A DNA stretch of 64,000 bases from Cristatella mucedo (GCA_009760855.2 WPIO01000011.1:4702501-4766500); one strand, 5' to 3'. Shown: positions 1 through 21,654, counted from the first letter of the stretch. A program made the numbers and translations. The notes: generated by a model from the letters alone, not told the origin.

Positions 1-1189
1 AAAGTCCATTGGTTGCTATAAAGACAGAGCCTGTGGTCTTTGAGGCAAGGCGGGCCAGTCAACCACTGGTGAGCTACTGTTGCAAGCATCACCTTCTTTC
101 TCGCTCTCCCATCTAACGACTGCTCTGTGCTGCTCCCTTTTTTTCCACCGCGTTTAGCGATACAGTGCCAATCGCTTGTGCTCAATCCATATTGTATAAT
201 TGAGTGCGCCAAGTATTGCTATTCAGGGTCGTGGGTACATTAGTGCATACAGGTATACCAATTACGAGTCCTTCTCAATATCTTTCGAAGAGCTATTCTC
301 TTTGAAAAGGTTATACCCAAAACACTGATTCTGGATAAGATCCTAAGCTGCAAGTATGTGAACTAGTCTCTTTCGTAATTCTTCAGCTAGATGATCCTTT
401 TGAAAGCTGCTCCACACGAAGGAGAATACTCCACGACTGTCAATTACCTAGGCAACCGTGTTCTCAAAACAAGGATTGAGGTGCTGATTGCAGAATAATT
501 AAATGCTGTTGCCTTTGCTCAAGTTCTAGCTTAAGGTGCTCGGCCTGTATATATATTAGCTGATTTAACAACCTCATTTTGTAAAGCGGCAGAAGAGCCT
601 TTGCGGCTATCTACAGTACGTGTAGGCTGTAGGCTTGCAATACTGTCCATCGAGCGATCTTCAAAGCCTTACTGTTGCTGTGGTGAGTGGGGTCTCTCAT
701 TCTCCGAAGCTGGAGTCTTATTGTGAAGCTGATTGGCTAAGCATGTATGTGCTGGCTGGATTTTTAAGATTATATCTAAGACTTCATCATCTGCATTCTT
801 CTTCAGCTTTGTTTCCCTCCGCTCGGTGGCGCCGTTTTTGCTGCTTGTGTGGTGACTCAGCCGATCGGCCTTATGCTTGTCGCTCAATTGGCCTCGGTGA
901 GCAGGACCCGAAAGACCTGCAGTTTTCAGGCCAGCCAGAGGTAGGCTTTGACCTTGCATGCATGTGTAGGTAGGCTGGAGATGCCTCCACAGATCGCTGT
1001 CTGACACGCCCCTTCGCATTGTCCAAGGGGGCCAGGGCCAACCCCCCTCAACTTGTTAGGCCTGTGGGGCCAGCAAAGGTTCACTCATGCCGTACCGAGT
1101 AAGTTGGCTGACCATGAGCTGCTGCTGCTGCTGCTGGCTCTGCCGAGTCGCCAGCTCTGACCCCCTCTCGCCTGGTTACTCTTTTGCAG
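1..1189. other. Upstream region of the CREB3-like gene, no confirmed exon
   Basis: No coding exon could be confirmed here. A SINE-1 fragment lies near 550-618. A GTGAGT donor-like site follows position 682 with a short open frame before it, but no upstream exon or homology supports it. The 5' exons of the bZIP gene (acidic activation region, start codon) are either here unrecognised or before the window. Confidence 0.4.
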
Positions 1190-10814
<9,625 letters not shown>

Positions 10815-12040
10815 ACGACAACGACTCATGACAAAGTGTCATCATGACCGATGTGTCAGTGTCCTTAGTGACACGTGGCTGCCGTCGTAAGTCAGAGAGT
10901 TGCTGGCCGGCTAGATGCACCAAGCTACCAGATGCCATTATTTCACAAACCGGAGCCTCCGACACCTGACCGTGCACTTTGGCTGGCAGGCCGTTGCTGC
11001 TCACTAGGCTGTGCCTGAGCATTTTTGGAGCAGTTTTTGCACTTAAATTATTTTTCTGGGTAGCCACTGACTCTTGAACCCGGCAGCAGCTGCTGCTACA
11101 GACCAATCAGTCTCACCCAGTCGGCTCATCAGTCAGTTGTCACAAACCTCTGCTAGTGACAGCTTCGCCGACAGGGCCTATTGAAGTGCCAGAGCATGCT
11201 ATGAGTCGCTTGTTTCTTTTACACCAACACTTTTTAATCCGACAAGGTATGCTTTAAAGGGTGCATCCTTGCCATTTCTTAGCGACATTACTGGCCTCGT
11301 CTTGACAATGCTTATCAAGGCATTTCAAAGGTCTTGCGTATTTATTTGGTGCAGCTGCCATGCTATTATAGTCTCGCTGTAATCTGATGGTCCGGCACTA
11401 GTGTCTTGATCGTATTTTCTGCTGTTTTTGGTATGGGGCACGAGCTGAGCCCAAGTGCCACGAACAGATTGCTACAGGTGGCACGATTTATATGTAAATA
11501 TATGCTGAAGCTTCAAGTGACATACCATGCAACAGAGATCTGGCACATGCGACCGACGAAAAACTGGTCGCTGTGTCAAGCTGGCGTCTCAACATGAGAC
11601 GACCGATTTGTTAACGGCTCCTTGTATGTGCTCCTGCTAAGCTAACTCAAATACGAACTAAACCAGGTATGCTGCACAGTAAAGATCGTGGGCTTAGTTG
11701 GTTATAGCTATCCTCTGTGCTGTGCATTTGTTTTCGTCATCTGAAAGACTTGAAGTGGGCAAGTCTGGGAAGTTTCAAGGCCATTCAAAGGTTAAGCTGA
11801 TTTAACAGCCTCATTTATATATTGGCAGAAAAGCCTTCACGGCTATCACCACTGCTTGCAGTGGTCAATACAAGGCCAACCACTGGAAGACTCCAACCGA
11901 CCGCTGGAGAACCAACCTGTTCTGGCTCGTCACGACCTCGTGAAGAGCTGGCACCTTACCCTTTGCAGCAAATGTAAAGCACCTAGAAAGAGATTGAATT
12001 CTCTAAGGGTGTTTTATCAAGTGCATTATTATTATTATTA
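10815..12040. other. 3' flank of CREB3-like gene
   Basis: The probable 3' untranslated region is followed by a SINE-1 fragment and an L2-type tail. No clear polyadenylation signal could be assigned; an AATAAA at 12102-12107 lies beyond the repeats. Confidence 0.4.
11795..11880 (-). mobile_element. SINE-1 fragment
   Basis: The 3' half of SINE-1 (GCTGATTTAACAGCCTC, then the TATCACCAC-GCTTGCAGTGG block) is present without the B box. Confidence 0.65.
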
Positions 12041-12044
12041 TTAG
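11960..12044 (+). repeat. L2-type LINE 3' tail, next to the copy A unit boundary
   Basis: A well-preserved tail runs from TTTGCAGCAAATGTAAAG to (ATT)n. Homology between P450 units A and B begins right after it (ATTGGCTGGTGAAAACTG at about 12048 and 24030). Confidence 0.85.
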
Positions 12045-12149
12045 ATTGTATTGGCTGGTGAAAACTGTATTAGGCAAGGAGGGTACAGCTGGAATGAGCT
12101 CAATAAAATGACAGTGTAAGACTAGCATGACACCTGATGCAATTCTGTG

Positions 12150-12292
12150 CATGTGCGCACGAACTCTCACACACCTACCCCCACACGCACGCACACACAC
12201 ACACTCATACACACGCACACACACGCAAACACACATACACCTGCATACAGGCATTTAAACACACGCATGCTCGCACGCACACACACACATAT
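12150..12292. repeat. (CA)n-rich tract in 3' flank of P450 copy A
   Basis: Interrupted CA/CGCA repeats, in the same relative place as the purer CA tract at 24140-24243 downstream of copy B. Confidence 0.9.
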
Positions 12293-12870
12293 ATAAATGT
12301 ATACATGCCAACAGCTAACATACACAGACGGAATTACTAGGTCTTATCACCGTGTTATTCAGCTGAAAATGTTGTGAAAGATAGATATGAGACATAGGAA
12401 ATGTTTAATTATTTCTAAAGGATATGAGAGAGCCAGCCAGCTTATTGCCCTGAACCGTTCTTCGCAGTAGATGGAAGGCTGATGCTTGCTGCTTTCTCTC
12501 GAAGCCAACAGAAGTGCCTTAGCAATTTCCCTCCTCATCAGTGCGCCAGATCATTTGGGAATAAGGGAGACCGATTTCACGAGCTTGCATTTAATAAATA
12601 AGGATTATTCCGTGCCGGCACTAAAAGCCAAAAAACTTCATCGTGCCCTTCGATTAATACTAAAATACAACAGCTCGAAGTTCCAGAAAACTGGGGTAGT
12701 CGCACAAAGACGTTACAATCTTGTTCCATGTGCAAGAGCTTCAGCAGCAGGAGCCATAATTGGCTCAACATTCCAAGTAGCATCACATTTGAACTAGAAA
12801 AAAGAGCATCATTCATATGTGATGTAACGGCATGCAACATAAACTGACGACAGAAATACATGTTATCTTA

Positions 12871-13052
12871 TCAGCTACTACTCCCTTTGAAAATGGCTGA
12901 ATAAGGAAGCGGCTTGTGAACCAGACCAACTTTGCCCTCTGCCCGGACTGTGCATCCAATCGGAGTCTCGATGTTGAAGTGCTGCAGAACGCTGGTGAAG
13001 AACAGGAACAACTCGGCTCTGGCCAGGCTCTCTCCGGGGCACGCACGTCTAC
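12871..13052 (-). pseudogene. P450 copy A, exon 5 remnant (haem-binding), intact frame
   Basis: The acceptor GTCTTGCAG and phase-1 start are kept. The frame reads GRRACPGE, so joined to FGI from exon 4 it would restore FxxGxRxCxG with the haem cysteine. Stop TGA is at 12871-12873. Over about 170 bp it differs from copy B exon 5 at only about two positions, while the bases outside the exon are clearly diverged. It could serve as an alternative terminal exon for copy B, but nothing in the sequence proves that. Confidence 0.85.
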
Positions 13053-14064
13053 CTGCAAGACATACGTGCACAATGTCAGCGAGGCAGAATTCTGTATACT
13101 TGGCTATTGCACGTATTCCTAGAGACCGAATCTGATGAGGCAAACGATCTCGGCTTTGACATTAGGGGCTAGCTCTGCATGATGCAGCAAGAGCGGCCTC
13201 GTCACGCCCCTCGCCTGTAGTTGCAATCACACCAAATTGCTAGTATTTGCCTCGCACGTTGGAAACCTTGGGAAGCGATAGCAAAATTTAAACCATTTGA
13301 TGAAGGCCGAGTAGCCAGCCATAGACCAAAAGGTTCGCACTGTTGTGCTTTGTGCCTCGATTACCAGATGATAGAATCCACGTTGAATCCAAGCAACGCT
13401 TTTGAATAATCAAGGCACGCGGGCTAGAGAAATTTACGCTGAACCATGAGACTGAGAGATTTGATTAGTATAGAAACCACGGCCAAAGTAAGTAAAATAG
13501 GTAGGTAGTGATAATGCAAGCCTCTAGTTCTAGGATAAGCCTACTGTCCAAGCAAAAGCCTATCCCTAACTCACACGGTCACTCGTGCGAGGTATGTTTC
13601 GCGCTCATGGGTCGTTGGATCACCAACGGCTCGATCGTTTGGTTTGTGTGCATGAGAGCCACACCTTTCATTTACGTCTCGGATTAGAAAGTGATTACTG
13701 TCCGCTTTGTGTTCCTTTGTCAAACTAAACCTCGCTAGATTTTAGAAAACAGCAGCTCCCAGCAAACAGCATATAGGGCCCGGCTGTTCGGTCTAGCTTC
13801 AACGGGAGTTCTCTTCGAAAGTTTCTTTGTGTCAGGCTTCTCATGGTTGCAAGCTTTGCTTTCACGTCTGCAGCTACTTTGATATGTGTTGCTGTGCTGT
13901 GTCGCTCGCAGGCGAGATATCGCTAGCTAGACTGCTTAGACATCAGAAGAAGGCTCCCCAAGGCACCTTGTTAGTTAAGCCTGTAATTGGAATAATAATC
14001 ACCTCGTCAATTGGCTAAAGCTACCGTGCGCGGTTCCATCAATTATAAGGACACGATGACAATT

Positions 14065-14280
14065 CGCAGGGGCAGAGCAAATGCTGTGAACAGTTTTTTT
14101 AGCTTCTGTTCGGATGCAGCCAAGTTAAGGTTTGTCGTGAACGTATGGCTCGAGAGAAGTCCAGGTTTTTGGGAACAAGCAAACTAGAGTCTCGGTGTCT
14201 AAAGGATTTGAGCTGGGTTTGAGGCACAGCTAAAAGACATGAGTTAGAAGAGCGGTCGATATGAAGCCTAGTATATATTT
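14065..14280 (-). mobile_element. L2-type LINE fragment
   Basis: Degraded sequence aligning with the C-terminal region of family 1 (AAATGCTGTGAA, then the AAGGATTTGAG and GGCACAGCTAAAAGA blocks). Confidence 0.5.
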
Positions 14281-14889
14281 TAAACAGTTTTTATTGATTG
14301 GCCAGAAAAAATGATTAATTCAATACGATGCTTTTTGAAAAAATCCGTACAGTTCGATGAGGAATGCAGAAATGTCAGCGATGGTCACGGTAGATTAGCC
14401 TGATTACCAAATGTTTTAAACTAACTTGAACGATCTTATTAAAAAAGGCAGCAAAATAATGCGAGTAGTGAGTTATAGAAATCAGGACGGGACGTAGATT
14501 GGTTGTGGTATCATGCATAAGCAGGCCTAAACGTTGCAGTTGTACGTTGCCTACAGTAGGTATACTTGCCGCTTGTGCTATTGTGAGTGTCCATTGAAGG
14601 CTTTCTAACTTTCTAAACGCAACGCTAGAATTTTTTGCAGATGCTAGAGAAGGAAAACCTGGCCGAGTCCAGTTGAAGTGTAGAGTTGTCAAATTCGGGA
14701 AAAAAAGTGTTTCCTTTAACCTGTAAGCAATTTATATCGTCGGCTCTCTTGTTATAGTTAGCAGTCATCTAATTGCACATGCATGCTCTATATTCTTTGA
14801 GGGAGTTGAGAGAGTTCGAAATGCTGGGAGGCGCAGAGAGACCGAACAAGTGTATAGCTATGTGTCAAATGCGTAATAATGCAAGCTTT

Positions 14890-15135
14890 TGATCACAGAT
14901 CCTAGGCTGTAAAACTCACTTCCACAATTATTCCCCAACGACAACTACTCTCCTGCTGCCTTCAATGGCACTTTCTTTCCAGCCGTCCTGAGCTGCTACG
15001 TCCATATTAGTCAGTACTTTAACTGCTCACCCGACTGCTATGCTCACCCTTTCTCCTTGCTGCATGAAATGAAGTCAGTTGATTACGGAATGCGTACCGA
15101 AAGCCTCGTAGGCTGTGACTGCACTATACAAAACT
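14890..15135 (+). mobile_element. LINE family 2, 3' end
   Basis: The sequence matches the 3' end of the copy at 46572-47207 read on the opposite strand: the AACGACAACTACTC block, the GCGGTCCTGAGC-like block, then the KSxxYxMRTES-like block ending near CTATACAAAACTCTCTTA. Confidence 0.75.
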
Positions 15136-15138
15136 CTC

Positions 15139-15327
15139 TTACGTAACACCCACGTAGTCTTTGTGGCTTTGTAGAGTTACTGACGGAGATACAGATGGAT
15201 TCTGCTCAGCAATTCTATCATTAACAGGAAGAATACAAATTCCGAGATACGTCCTAAACCAGTGCACTGCAGTGCCAGTGACAGCAATGCCAGATGGAAG
15301 GTGCTCAAGAAGGACTTGGGAAATCAA
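15139..15327 (-). mobile_element. L2-type reverse-transcriptase fragment
   Basis: The minus-strand frame reads QVLLEHLPSGIAVTGTAV and then HWFRTYL. This is the conserved L2/CR1 RT segment (LLERLSS.LGI.G.AL.WF.SYL) also seen at 22559 and 62980. Confidence 0.8.
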
Positions 15328-16589
15328 CAGTTTGAAACGCTGTCAAAAGATCTAGCAGTAATTTCTTCATCGTTGGGAGAACTTCATTAGTAGCAGCTTG
15401 GTGGGGGGCTATCGCATAATAACGAGTTGGAGCACGTGGTATGTGAGGTTGCATATAAACTGCTGCCAGAATTTCTAGGGTTCCTGAGATTCGTCCATCT
15501 CATACAAGCAGCTCAAAGCACCCGGTCGTGATTGAGGCTCCATCGAAGTGGAGGCCAGGATATCGTGGCTAATGATTCACGTTTGCTTATTTCAGTGGTC
15601 ACGAGACGAGGTCATATGAAGCCAGATGATCACAGTTGAACTACGACCCTCTTCAGATTGCACTGCTTGAAATGTGCAAAAAAAGGTCTCACAATACTGG
15701 TGCCAAAGTTAAAAGTCAATACCCTCCGCAACCACAAAAAGAAGCTGCATCATGCCAAAATTCAGCAATGCTGACTTAGCAATGACTAACATTTTTCGTA
15801 GCCACGTAATCATAAAATTGCAGGAGCTCATTTATCTGGACAGGACACAAACAAATAAGCTTTCTTTTGTTAGCTTAGTTAATGCTGAAAATTAAGGTAT
15901 TTACAGTGCATGCCAAGAGTACCTATAGAACTCTTTAAATTTGTTTTGATAATTATTGATCTCGATGATCTATTCGCAAGTTTTTTGGAACTTCCTCGTT
16001 GTTATTGGGGTATTCTATTTATGGCTTCCTACTTACCTGCAGCACTGCTGCTGTTATTTTAAATCCTTTACGTGTAAGTTTGCTTTTACTGTGAGCAAAG
16101 CCAAGTCTCTTCTCTGCTTCTTAGTTTCCCTATATTAATCAATTTACAAATATTAACTTTCCTTCATATACCAGCCTGATTATGACTACCGAGGTATTAA
16201 TCGCTGGTCTCAAATTTTAATGACTAGGAACCGGTCATAGTCCAGTCCTTGGCGGTATAGTATGCCTCAGTTAAGCATAGTGGATGTGTTAAATCTGTTG
16301 CGCTCTATGCCTCAAGCCGGGGAGTCAGTTGCTACTTGGTCGTTGATCTAGAGTACTTTTGTACCATTTGGCTGCTTCTGGACAGCTGTAGCCTTTTGCT
16401 ACGGTTGAATAGACATCCTTGCGCCGTGGATAGTGACTTAATACGTTATGGCATGGGCCACTTTACTGACGCCATATTTGGCTAACGAGCATTGGCGCTC
16501 TATGTTGTTAGCTGCGCTTCAGGATTTCATGCTGCTTTCATTAGTGCTTACATGGAAATGGCAGCCAATTCCTCGGTCAAACATTTTTT

Positions 16590-17121
16590 GATTTTTTTCG
16601 GTTTTGCAAATTTTGTTCTACATGTCGACGATTACAGAAAATGAAGCTTTAGAATGTTTGCGTACGAAAAAATATATCCAACCGAAATCAAACGTTTTTC
16701 TTTCGTCAGTTAAAGCAAGCAGAGCTGGACTCAAATTTTACTCCGACGCGTGAAGTATTAGCCGAGTTACGGATTTCGCAAGGCGCAAACTACACTGCAA
16801 GTTAAGCTGTATAAAAGTCACAAGAATGAATGCACCTCAACAAGCTTCACGCATATATCTCGAACTACCAAAATGCACCAAGTTGAGATAGAAGTCATAA
16901 TTATGCAGAGATTGGTAAATAGTTATTTTGCAAAAGTGTTACTTCCGGTTTACATTCGCGTTAGACGTGGTTTTGCTAAAACATTTTCTTTCATGCGGAT
17001 GCAGAAGTCGTCAGAACCTTTGATTCCAGCTCAAACATTTTTGTCTTTCGAAAGGTACCCTGAACACATATTCAATCGTCTGACAAATTGTTTAAGTATT
17101 TGTTGACATTCCCCTTAACAG
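16590..17121 (+). mobile_element. Unclassified dispersed element (monomer form)
   Basis: About 300 bp or more of this segment, from TATAAAAGTC near 16812 to GACATTCCCC at 17105-17114, reappears twice at 51235-51790 in intron 2 of P450 copy C, once in each orientation. The end is followed by TTAA at 17115-17118, a possible TTAA target site. No coding capacity is seen. The true 5' limit is unknown. Confidence 0.6.
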
Positions 17122-17507
17122 TGACATCATTACTCAAAAGCTCACTTGTTCAGGAGACAGGTATTAAAAAGTCAGTAAAGAAATAGTGACGTAAAAAGAG
17201 AAAACATCAAACGCAAGCGTATTAGGAACCGAGCAGTTATTGGCGATAGAAATTATTTCTTGACTGGAAGCCTAACAACTTGAAACTTGTATTTCTTAAT
17301 GCTTATCTGCAGGCTAAATTCTGATAAGCTCCGATGCATACTACCAAAAATTATTGATTTATACAGTCGTATATACAATAAATATTGACTAATAATCTGT
17401 AAAATAAAAATATTGTTCTAGGCGATGCTGAAGTCAGCCGAATAAAAGTTCATACGTCCGCGGATGCATTGAAGCACGACACGATAGGTGGATGGAATAT
17501 TACTTAC

Positions 17508-17715
17508 CTATACCAAAGGGAATACACTTTTTTGGCTTTTCAAATCCCCCCCCCCCCGCTAAGGTTAGAAAACGCTGTGGGTTGAATTGGTGAGGCTTGG
17601 GGTATATGCTGTCATCCAAGTGAACGTCGGAAAGGCTGGCGTGCAACACTGCGTCTTTAGGAACACAATGTCCGCCGATTGTCATATCGGTGGTGTCTAC
17701 CTTGTGGGGAAGTGT
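17508..17715 (-). pseudogene. P450 copy A, exon 4 remnant (3' part)
   Basis: The frame contains the TIGG, VHLDD, FNPQRF and IPFGI motifs and ends at a preserved GTAAGT donor. A 12-C run (about 17546-17557) expands a Gly stretch by two residues without shifting frame. Homology to copies B and C stops at about 17715, where a deletion has removed the upstream half carrying the ExxR helix. Confidence 0.88.
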
Positions 17716-19779
17716 ACCATTAAATCAAAAGGAACGTGGTCGCAGGGAAAGCCACAAACAACTAGGCGGCGGTTGCTATGCAGACCAAACGGTTAAAGTT
17801 ATCTACAGTCCGTGCATGCGGCGCCAGCAAAAGGACTGCTGCCAAAGTCACAGCAGCTCAGCAACACTCTAGGCAATCATGATTACCAATGAAATTCGTC
17901 GCGTTAACACTTACATGCATGCGGTGCAAGCCAAATGTCTATGACTAACACCGCCTTAACGGAGGCCACTGTAATGCTGAATGTACTTAAGGATACGAGA
18001 AGCTGAGATGGTCGACTACTATGGCAAAGTCACTTCCGAAACAAGACATTTGCGGTTCCCGAGGGAGCGTTCAGAAAGTAGAGCCGCCATGTAACGAAAG
18101 CGCGATTAATTACTCTACGTGCTCTTGAATTGAGTATTGCGTACCCCGGACTACGGACTCAATGATTCTATCAGACAGTCTGCAGTACTGCAATATTTGA
18201 AAGCCGGCTTCTGCTTAAGCTGTGGCGCCAACCCGGCTTCCTTAGCTGCTGCTCTAGACATTACGAAGTCGAAGCAATTCGCACGACAAACGCTGCAAAC
18301 GATGCCGCTGCGAAATTGTACGTTAACTTTGAGAGTGCTTTGTCCAAAAGTCTGTCTACTGAGTCGCGTAAAAGCCCTCCACTCCACCAGTGCCACCCGT
18401 TGCATCCGGTTTCCGGTACCCACAAGATCCAGCTCGACCGCGCCCGCCTGTTATCGTGCCGTGCTCATTCAGGTATTACCTACCCATGCATCCCCAGTCC
18501 GTGTCTAAGCGAGAACATGCGAATTCGCTATGGTCAAGCAAACCAGCTTGGGTACCGAAGGGAACTGCCGGTCTCAGGCTCACGTCCGTACCGCGGTTAC
18601 TAGCAGCAGCCCTCGTTCTTCGTTATAAGGACTGCTATAAGTTTACTAACCTCTTCTCGAGTTCTCTCATTTGAACTGCAGCTCATTTCCCCGAATTTGT
18701 ATCAACAAAAGCCGATGCTAACTTTGGTGACTGCTTTGACCTGGTACGTCCAGAATGAACCTGACTTTGTTGGCAGATTTTGTTCAGAAATGTGTGAAAA
18801 AACTTCCTTGTTTTCCAACCGTTTGCCGTGCTGCCCACAAATGCTGCCGAAAGGAAAACCCACGAGGCGCGCGAGGCGCACTCTTTGCGAAGATTAAGTT
18901 TGTGAGTAAGGCTGAATCCTGGAAAAGTGTGGAGATTATTGTGATAGAAAGGTTTAATGTCTTTAAAAGTGAGAATTCAATGAGAAATTAAACTTAAGTG
19001 AACATAAAAAGTATCGTTTCGTGATGATTAATTGCAGATAACTAAATGCTCGTTGCACATACAGTTTCTTTAAGTACAGGTCGGAACTAATGAAGTTCAT
19101 AAAACAATAGCTTAACTTTTTAAGAAGGTGTACCACGTCATAAGACTAACTAGATTAGAGCCATGAAATGACGGTATTTAAAAAAATGCTCGTAAAACCC
19201 GTTTAGTACAGCATTTAGTGGGTCCTTGTGATTCGTCCTTTGTGTGCTTATGCGTGCCGGCACTGTGCTCACTGCCACTAACCATATTAACATGTTGACA
19301 CTGTGCATGTCACATCTAACGCTGTTATCCTTGATAACATTACGAATGCTGCTACTAATTCTTTGGTGATGCCTTCTTTACAGAATTTTTAAAGTAACCA
19401 GGAGGAAATTCAGTTCTCTAAGGGCGCTACACAAATTTATTATTATAACTACTATTACAAAGCATAATGTTGAGGTAATTTAATTAACTAAGATGAAATC
19501 TTAGGTGCTCAAAGCAGATAGTATTATCAATGATGATAACTGTTTTAAGTCATTTTCAATGGCTTCACGAGAGAGAAATTATATTTTCTAGGCACTTTAT
19601 TATACTGGAAAGGAAAGGCGCCGTTTACACATGAAGAAGCTTGCTTATTTGGTGCTCGTGGACATAATTAACGCTTGCATGTTTAAAGTCTGTCGTCTCT
19701 TTTCCATTATTCCGCTTTCAGAGTCAAACGGACTTCCGGCCCTGCACTCAAAACACCTAAAGCATAAGGAAATGCTTAC
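17716..19779. other. Deletion junction and intron 2 remnant of copy A
   Basis: From about 17730 the sequence aligns with intron 2 of copy B (26815 onward) and copy C (49040 onward), including the block at 18380-18440 shared with 27585-27650 and 49757-49820. An ancient L2 3' end (19130-19455) is shared with the other copies. No gene is seen. Confidence 0.7.
19130..19455 (+). mobile_element. L2-type LINE 3' end shared by all three P450 units
   Basis: The family-1 3' untranslated region and tail (GATTCGTCC, ACTGTGCATGTCAC, AGTTCTCTAAGGGCGC, ATTATTAT). Diverged equivalents occupy the same intron position in copy B (28800-29115) and copy C (about 50860-51220). Confidence 0.75.
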
Positions 19780-20086
19780 AGTCAAATAAAGACTGCTCGT
19801 TTCGTTGCTTCATCTCCTTCATCTGGATGGCATAAGCATGGCTGAAATCTCGAGGATTAAATGTCTCCCTATGCTTCTGAATAGCATTCATGAAATATTC
19901 CATATTAATAACCGCGTCTTTTAAATGTTTATGATAGCCAATGTCTCCAGGTAAAAATTTAAGCGGTGTCGCGTCAATGAGGCTCATTTGCCGTATGAGC
20001 ATGGTCTGATTTAACCAATTATTCAGAAGTGAGGCGAAACCAGGATCGTCGTACTCAAATCGGGAGCCAAAAATCATGTTGCAAAT
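19780..20086 (-). pseudogene. P450 copy A, exon 2 remnant (3' part)
   Basis: About 102 codons align with the C-terminal part of exon 2 of B and C ([15 protein letters not shown] near its start, [15 protein letters not shown] at its end). Small in-frame losses include the Phe in GDIFGY and residues of NPxSPRDF. The donor reads T|GTAAGC. Homology ends abruptly at about 20086 where Copia-like sequence begins, so the helix C WxxxR motif is absent. Confidence 0.9.
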
Positions 20087-21250
20087 TTCATCATCATTAG
20101 CAGCAGTCCACAAATGTGCTGCCGTGCTGCTCAGAGAATCGCGCAAGGTCATTGACTCATCGCTGCAATCAATCACAACCTTTGCCGCTAGCCTAACATA
20201 TTGCAGATTAGGTTGATGATTCGTAGATGCGCTGCCAGTCACAGCTAGCATATGCTGCTGCCCAGCTTCTGCTGAAGCAGGTCGTTCGAGGAGCTTCGTA
20301 GCATGCTCCCCTGGCCTCCACGCAGTGAAGTCCGAGTGACGTAGCTCACCTTGTATCACCTGAGACAAGTTTAAATGAGTGAGCTCCATCGGTGCTGTAT
20401 GCTGTCTTAAAGAAGTACCTAGCAGATCGAAGAGTTTTTGCTGTCTTCTGCTAGAAGCAGCCACTTCTGTCGACCCAATTATGGTAAATGATACATGATC
20501 ACCGCCAAACCCCCCTTATAGCCTCTATTGACACACTGGCTTAACGAAAGAGTTCTTGGCAAGTTTGGGTACAATTAAAACATTTCGCAGTTCAGCTTTG
20601 CGCCATGTACTGTCGACACCCAGCTGAACACATACCATACCAATTCCGATCGCTTCAAGCACTTCTCTGTCACCAACCACGACGCTGCCAGCAATTGTCT
20701 GGCAGTGTGTAAGTATTTGTGGCTCATAGCACATATGCCGTGTGGCTCCAGAATCTACAAGCCACTCCAGCTGCGATGGTAGCTGGTAGGCAATCGAGTC
20801 ATTAGTGAAAACCAGCAGTCGTCAATTGCTGTGTAAGCCTCAGGTTTGGCATTCTCTTCTCTCTTCCTTTTAAAACATCGCGAGGTCTTGTGACTGACTT
20901 CCAAACAGTAGTGACACTTACCGTTAAACTTGTAGGCATGCTGTTTTCCGTGAGCAATGAGCCGCTGAGCTGGCTTTCCATGCCTCACTCGAAACCGCAG
21001 GAGCCATCCCTTTCACGCTCAAGGGAAAGCCAATTTTGCCGCCTCATACGCTCATACCACAGCCTGCTCTGAACAAAGTCAAGCGTTAAGTCTCGCATAT
21101 CCCTTGCTTCAAGGGCCATTATCAGTTGCTGCCACGACTCCGATAGCTAATTAAGTGTGCAGGAGGACAATCTGTTCTTCCGGTATAGTATCGCCTGCGG
21201 CTTGAAGCGTATTAGCAATTGATTTTTACAGGAATGACTTTCTATCTTTA
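20087..21250 (-). mobile_element. Copia-type LTR retrotransposon fragment (gag and protease)
   Basis: In minus-strand order: a gag helix region (LIMALEARDMRDLTLDFVQS and on) at about 21000-21180; a CCHC zinc knuckle CHYCLEVSHKTSRC at about 20880-20920; the aspartic protease motif WLVDSGATRHM at about 20730-20765; and a downstream VVVGD, LRNVLIVPKL stretch. DSGAT followed by HM, and the single zinc knuckle, are typical of Ty1/Copia. Several frameshifts separate the parts. Integrase and RT are not seen, and LTRs were not found. It sits inside exon 2 of P450 copy A. Confidence 0.85.
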
Positions 21251-21654
21251 ATCTCTAGACGTGGCAATAAAAATGCAATTTTAGGACCATTTGTGCATGA
21301 AAGTAAATAAAACTGATCAGCATTGAAATCATTAATGACTTAAAAATGCCCTAATCTGTAGTATCTAGGTGTGTTGAACGCGAATATAACCATGTAAATT
21401 TGAATTGGCTCTCGTTTTGAAGATATTTCACATAAATCATTTTTTATGTTGTAAAATCCAGTACTTATACAACCACCTCCTAAATAAACCTAGACTGATG
21501 TAGTAGTAATTCGCTTCGTATAATACCGTCATGCAAAATTTTACCGAGTTGATTACGTCTTTTTGTGATGCAATGCAGTACTACTGCCAGGGAGCTGCTG
21601 CAGTAAGCTGACGTCTTACAGCTCAGCCGGAAAAAGTAGAGCTTTTAAATATAA
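21251..21654. other. Unannotated AT-rich stretch
   Basis: No gene or repeat is recognised here. Confidence 0.5.

Larger units (their letters stand above)
13053..17507. other. Intron 4 remnant of P450 copy A
   Basis: This 4.4-kb stretch aligns at both ends with the ~1-kb intron 4 of copy B and has been enlarged by repeats: L2 fragments near 14065-14280 and 14790-14880, family-2 LINE end 14890-15135, RT fragment 15139-15327, and the mobile element at about 16590-17121. Sequence at 14300-14760 and 15360-16590 is unrecognised. Confidence 0.6.
12871..20086 (-). pseudogene. CYP2-like P450 copy A, truncated pseudogene
   Basis: Only three exon remnants survive: exon 5 (12871-13052, intact), the 3' part of exon 4 (17508 to about 17715) and the 3' part of exon 2 (19780-20086). 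Exon 1, exon 3 (the I-helix oxygen-activation motif) and the ExxR K-helix part of exon 4 are missing. One deletion joins the middle of exon 4 to intron 2 sequence near 17716-17730. A Copia-like fragment replaces the 5' half of exon 2. The remnants have no internal stops and their introns align with copies B and C, so inactivation may be fairly recent or the exons may have been refreshed by conversion. It cannot encode a working P450. Confidence 0.9.

Noticed and set aside
635-682. Possible upstream exon of the CREB3-like gene ending at a GTGAGT donor
   Set aside because: The phase would fit (0), but the encoded residues match nothing known and no upstream exon is visible.
12137-12340. His-Thr repeat open frame
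   Set aside because: It translates the CA-rich microsatellite.
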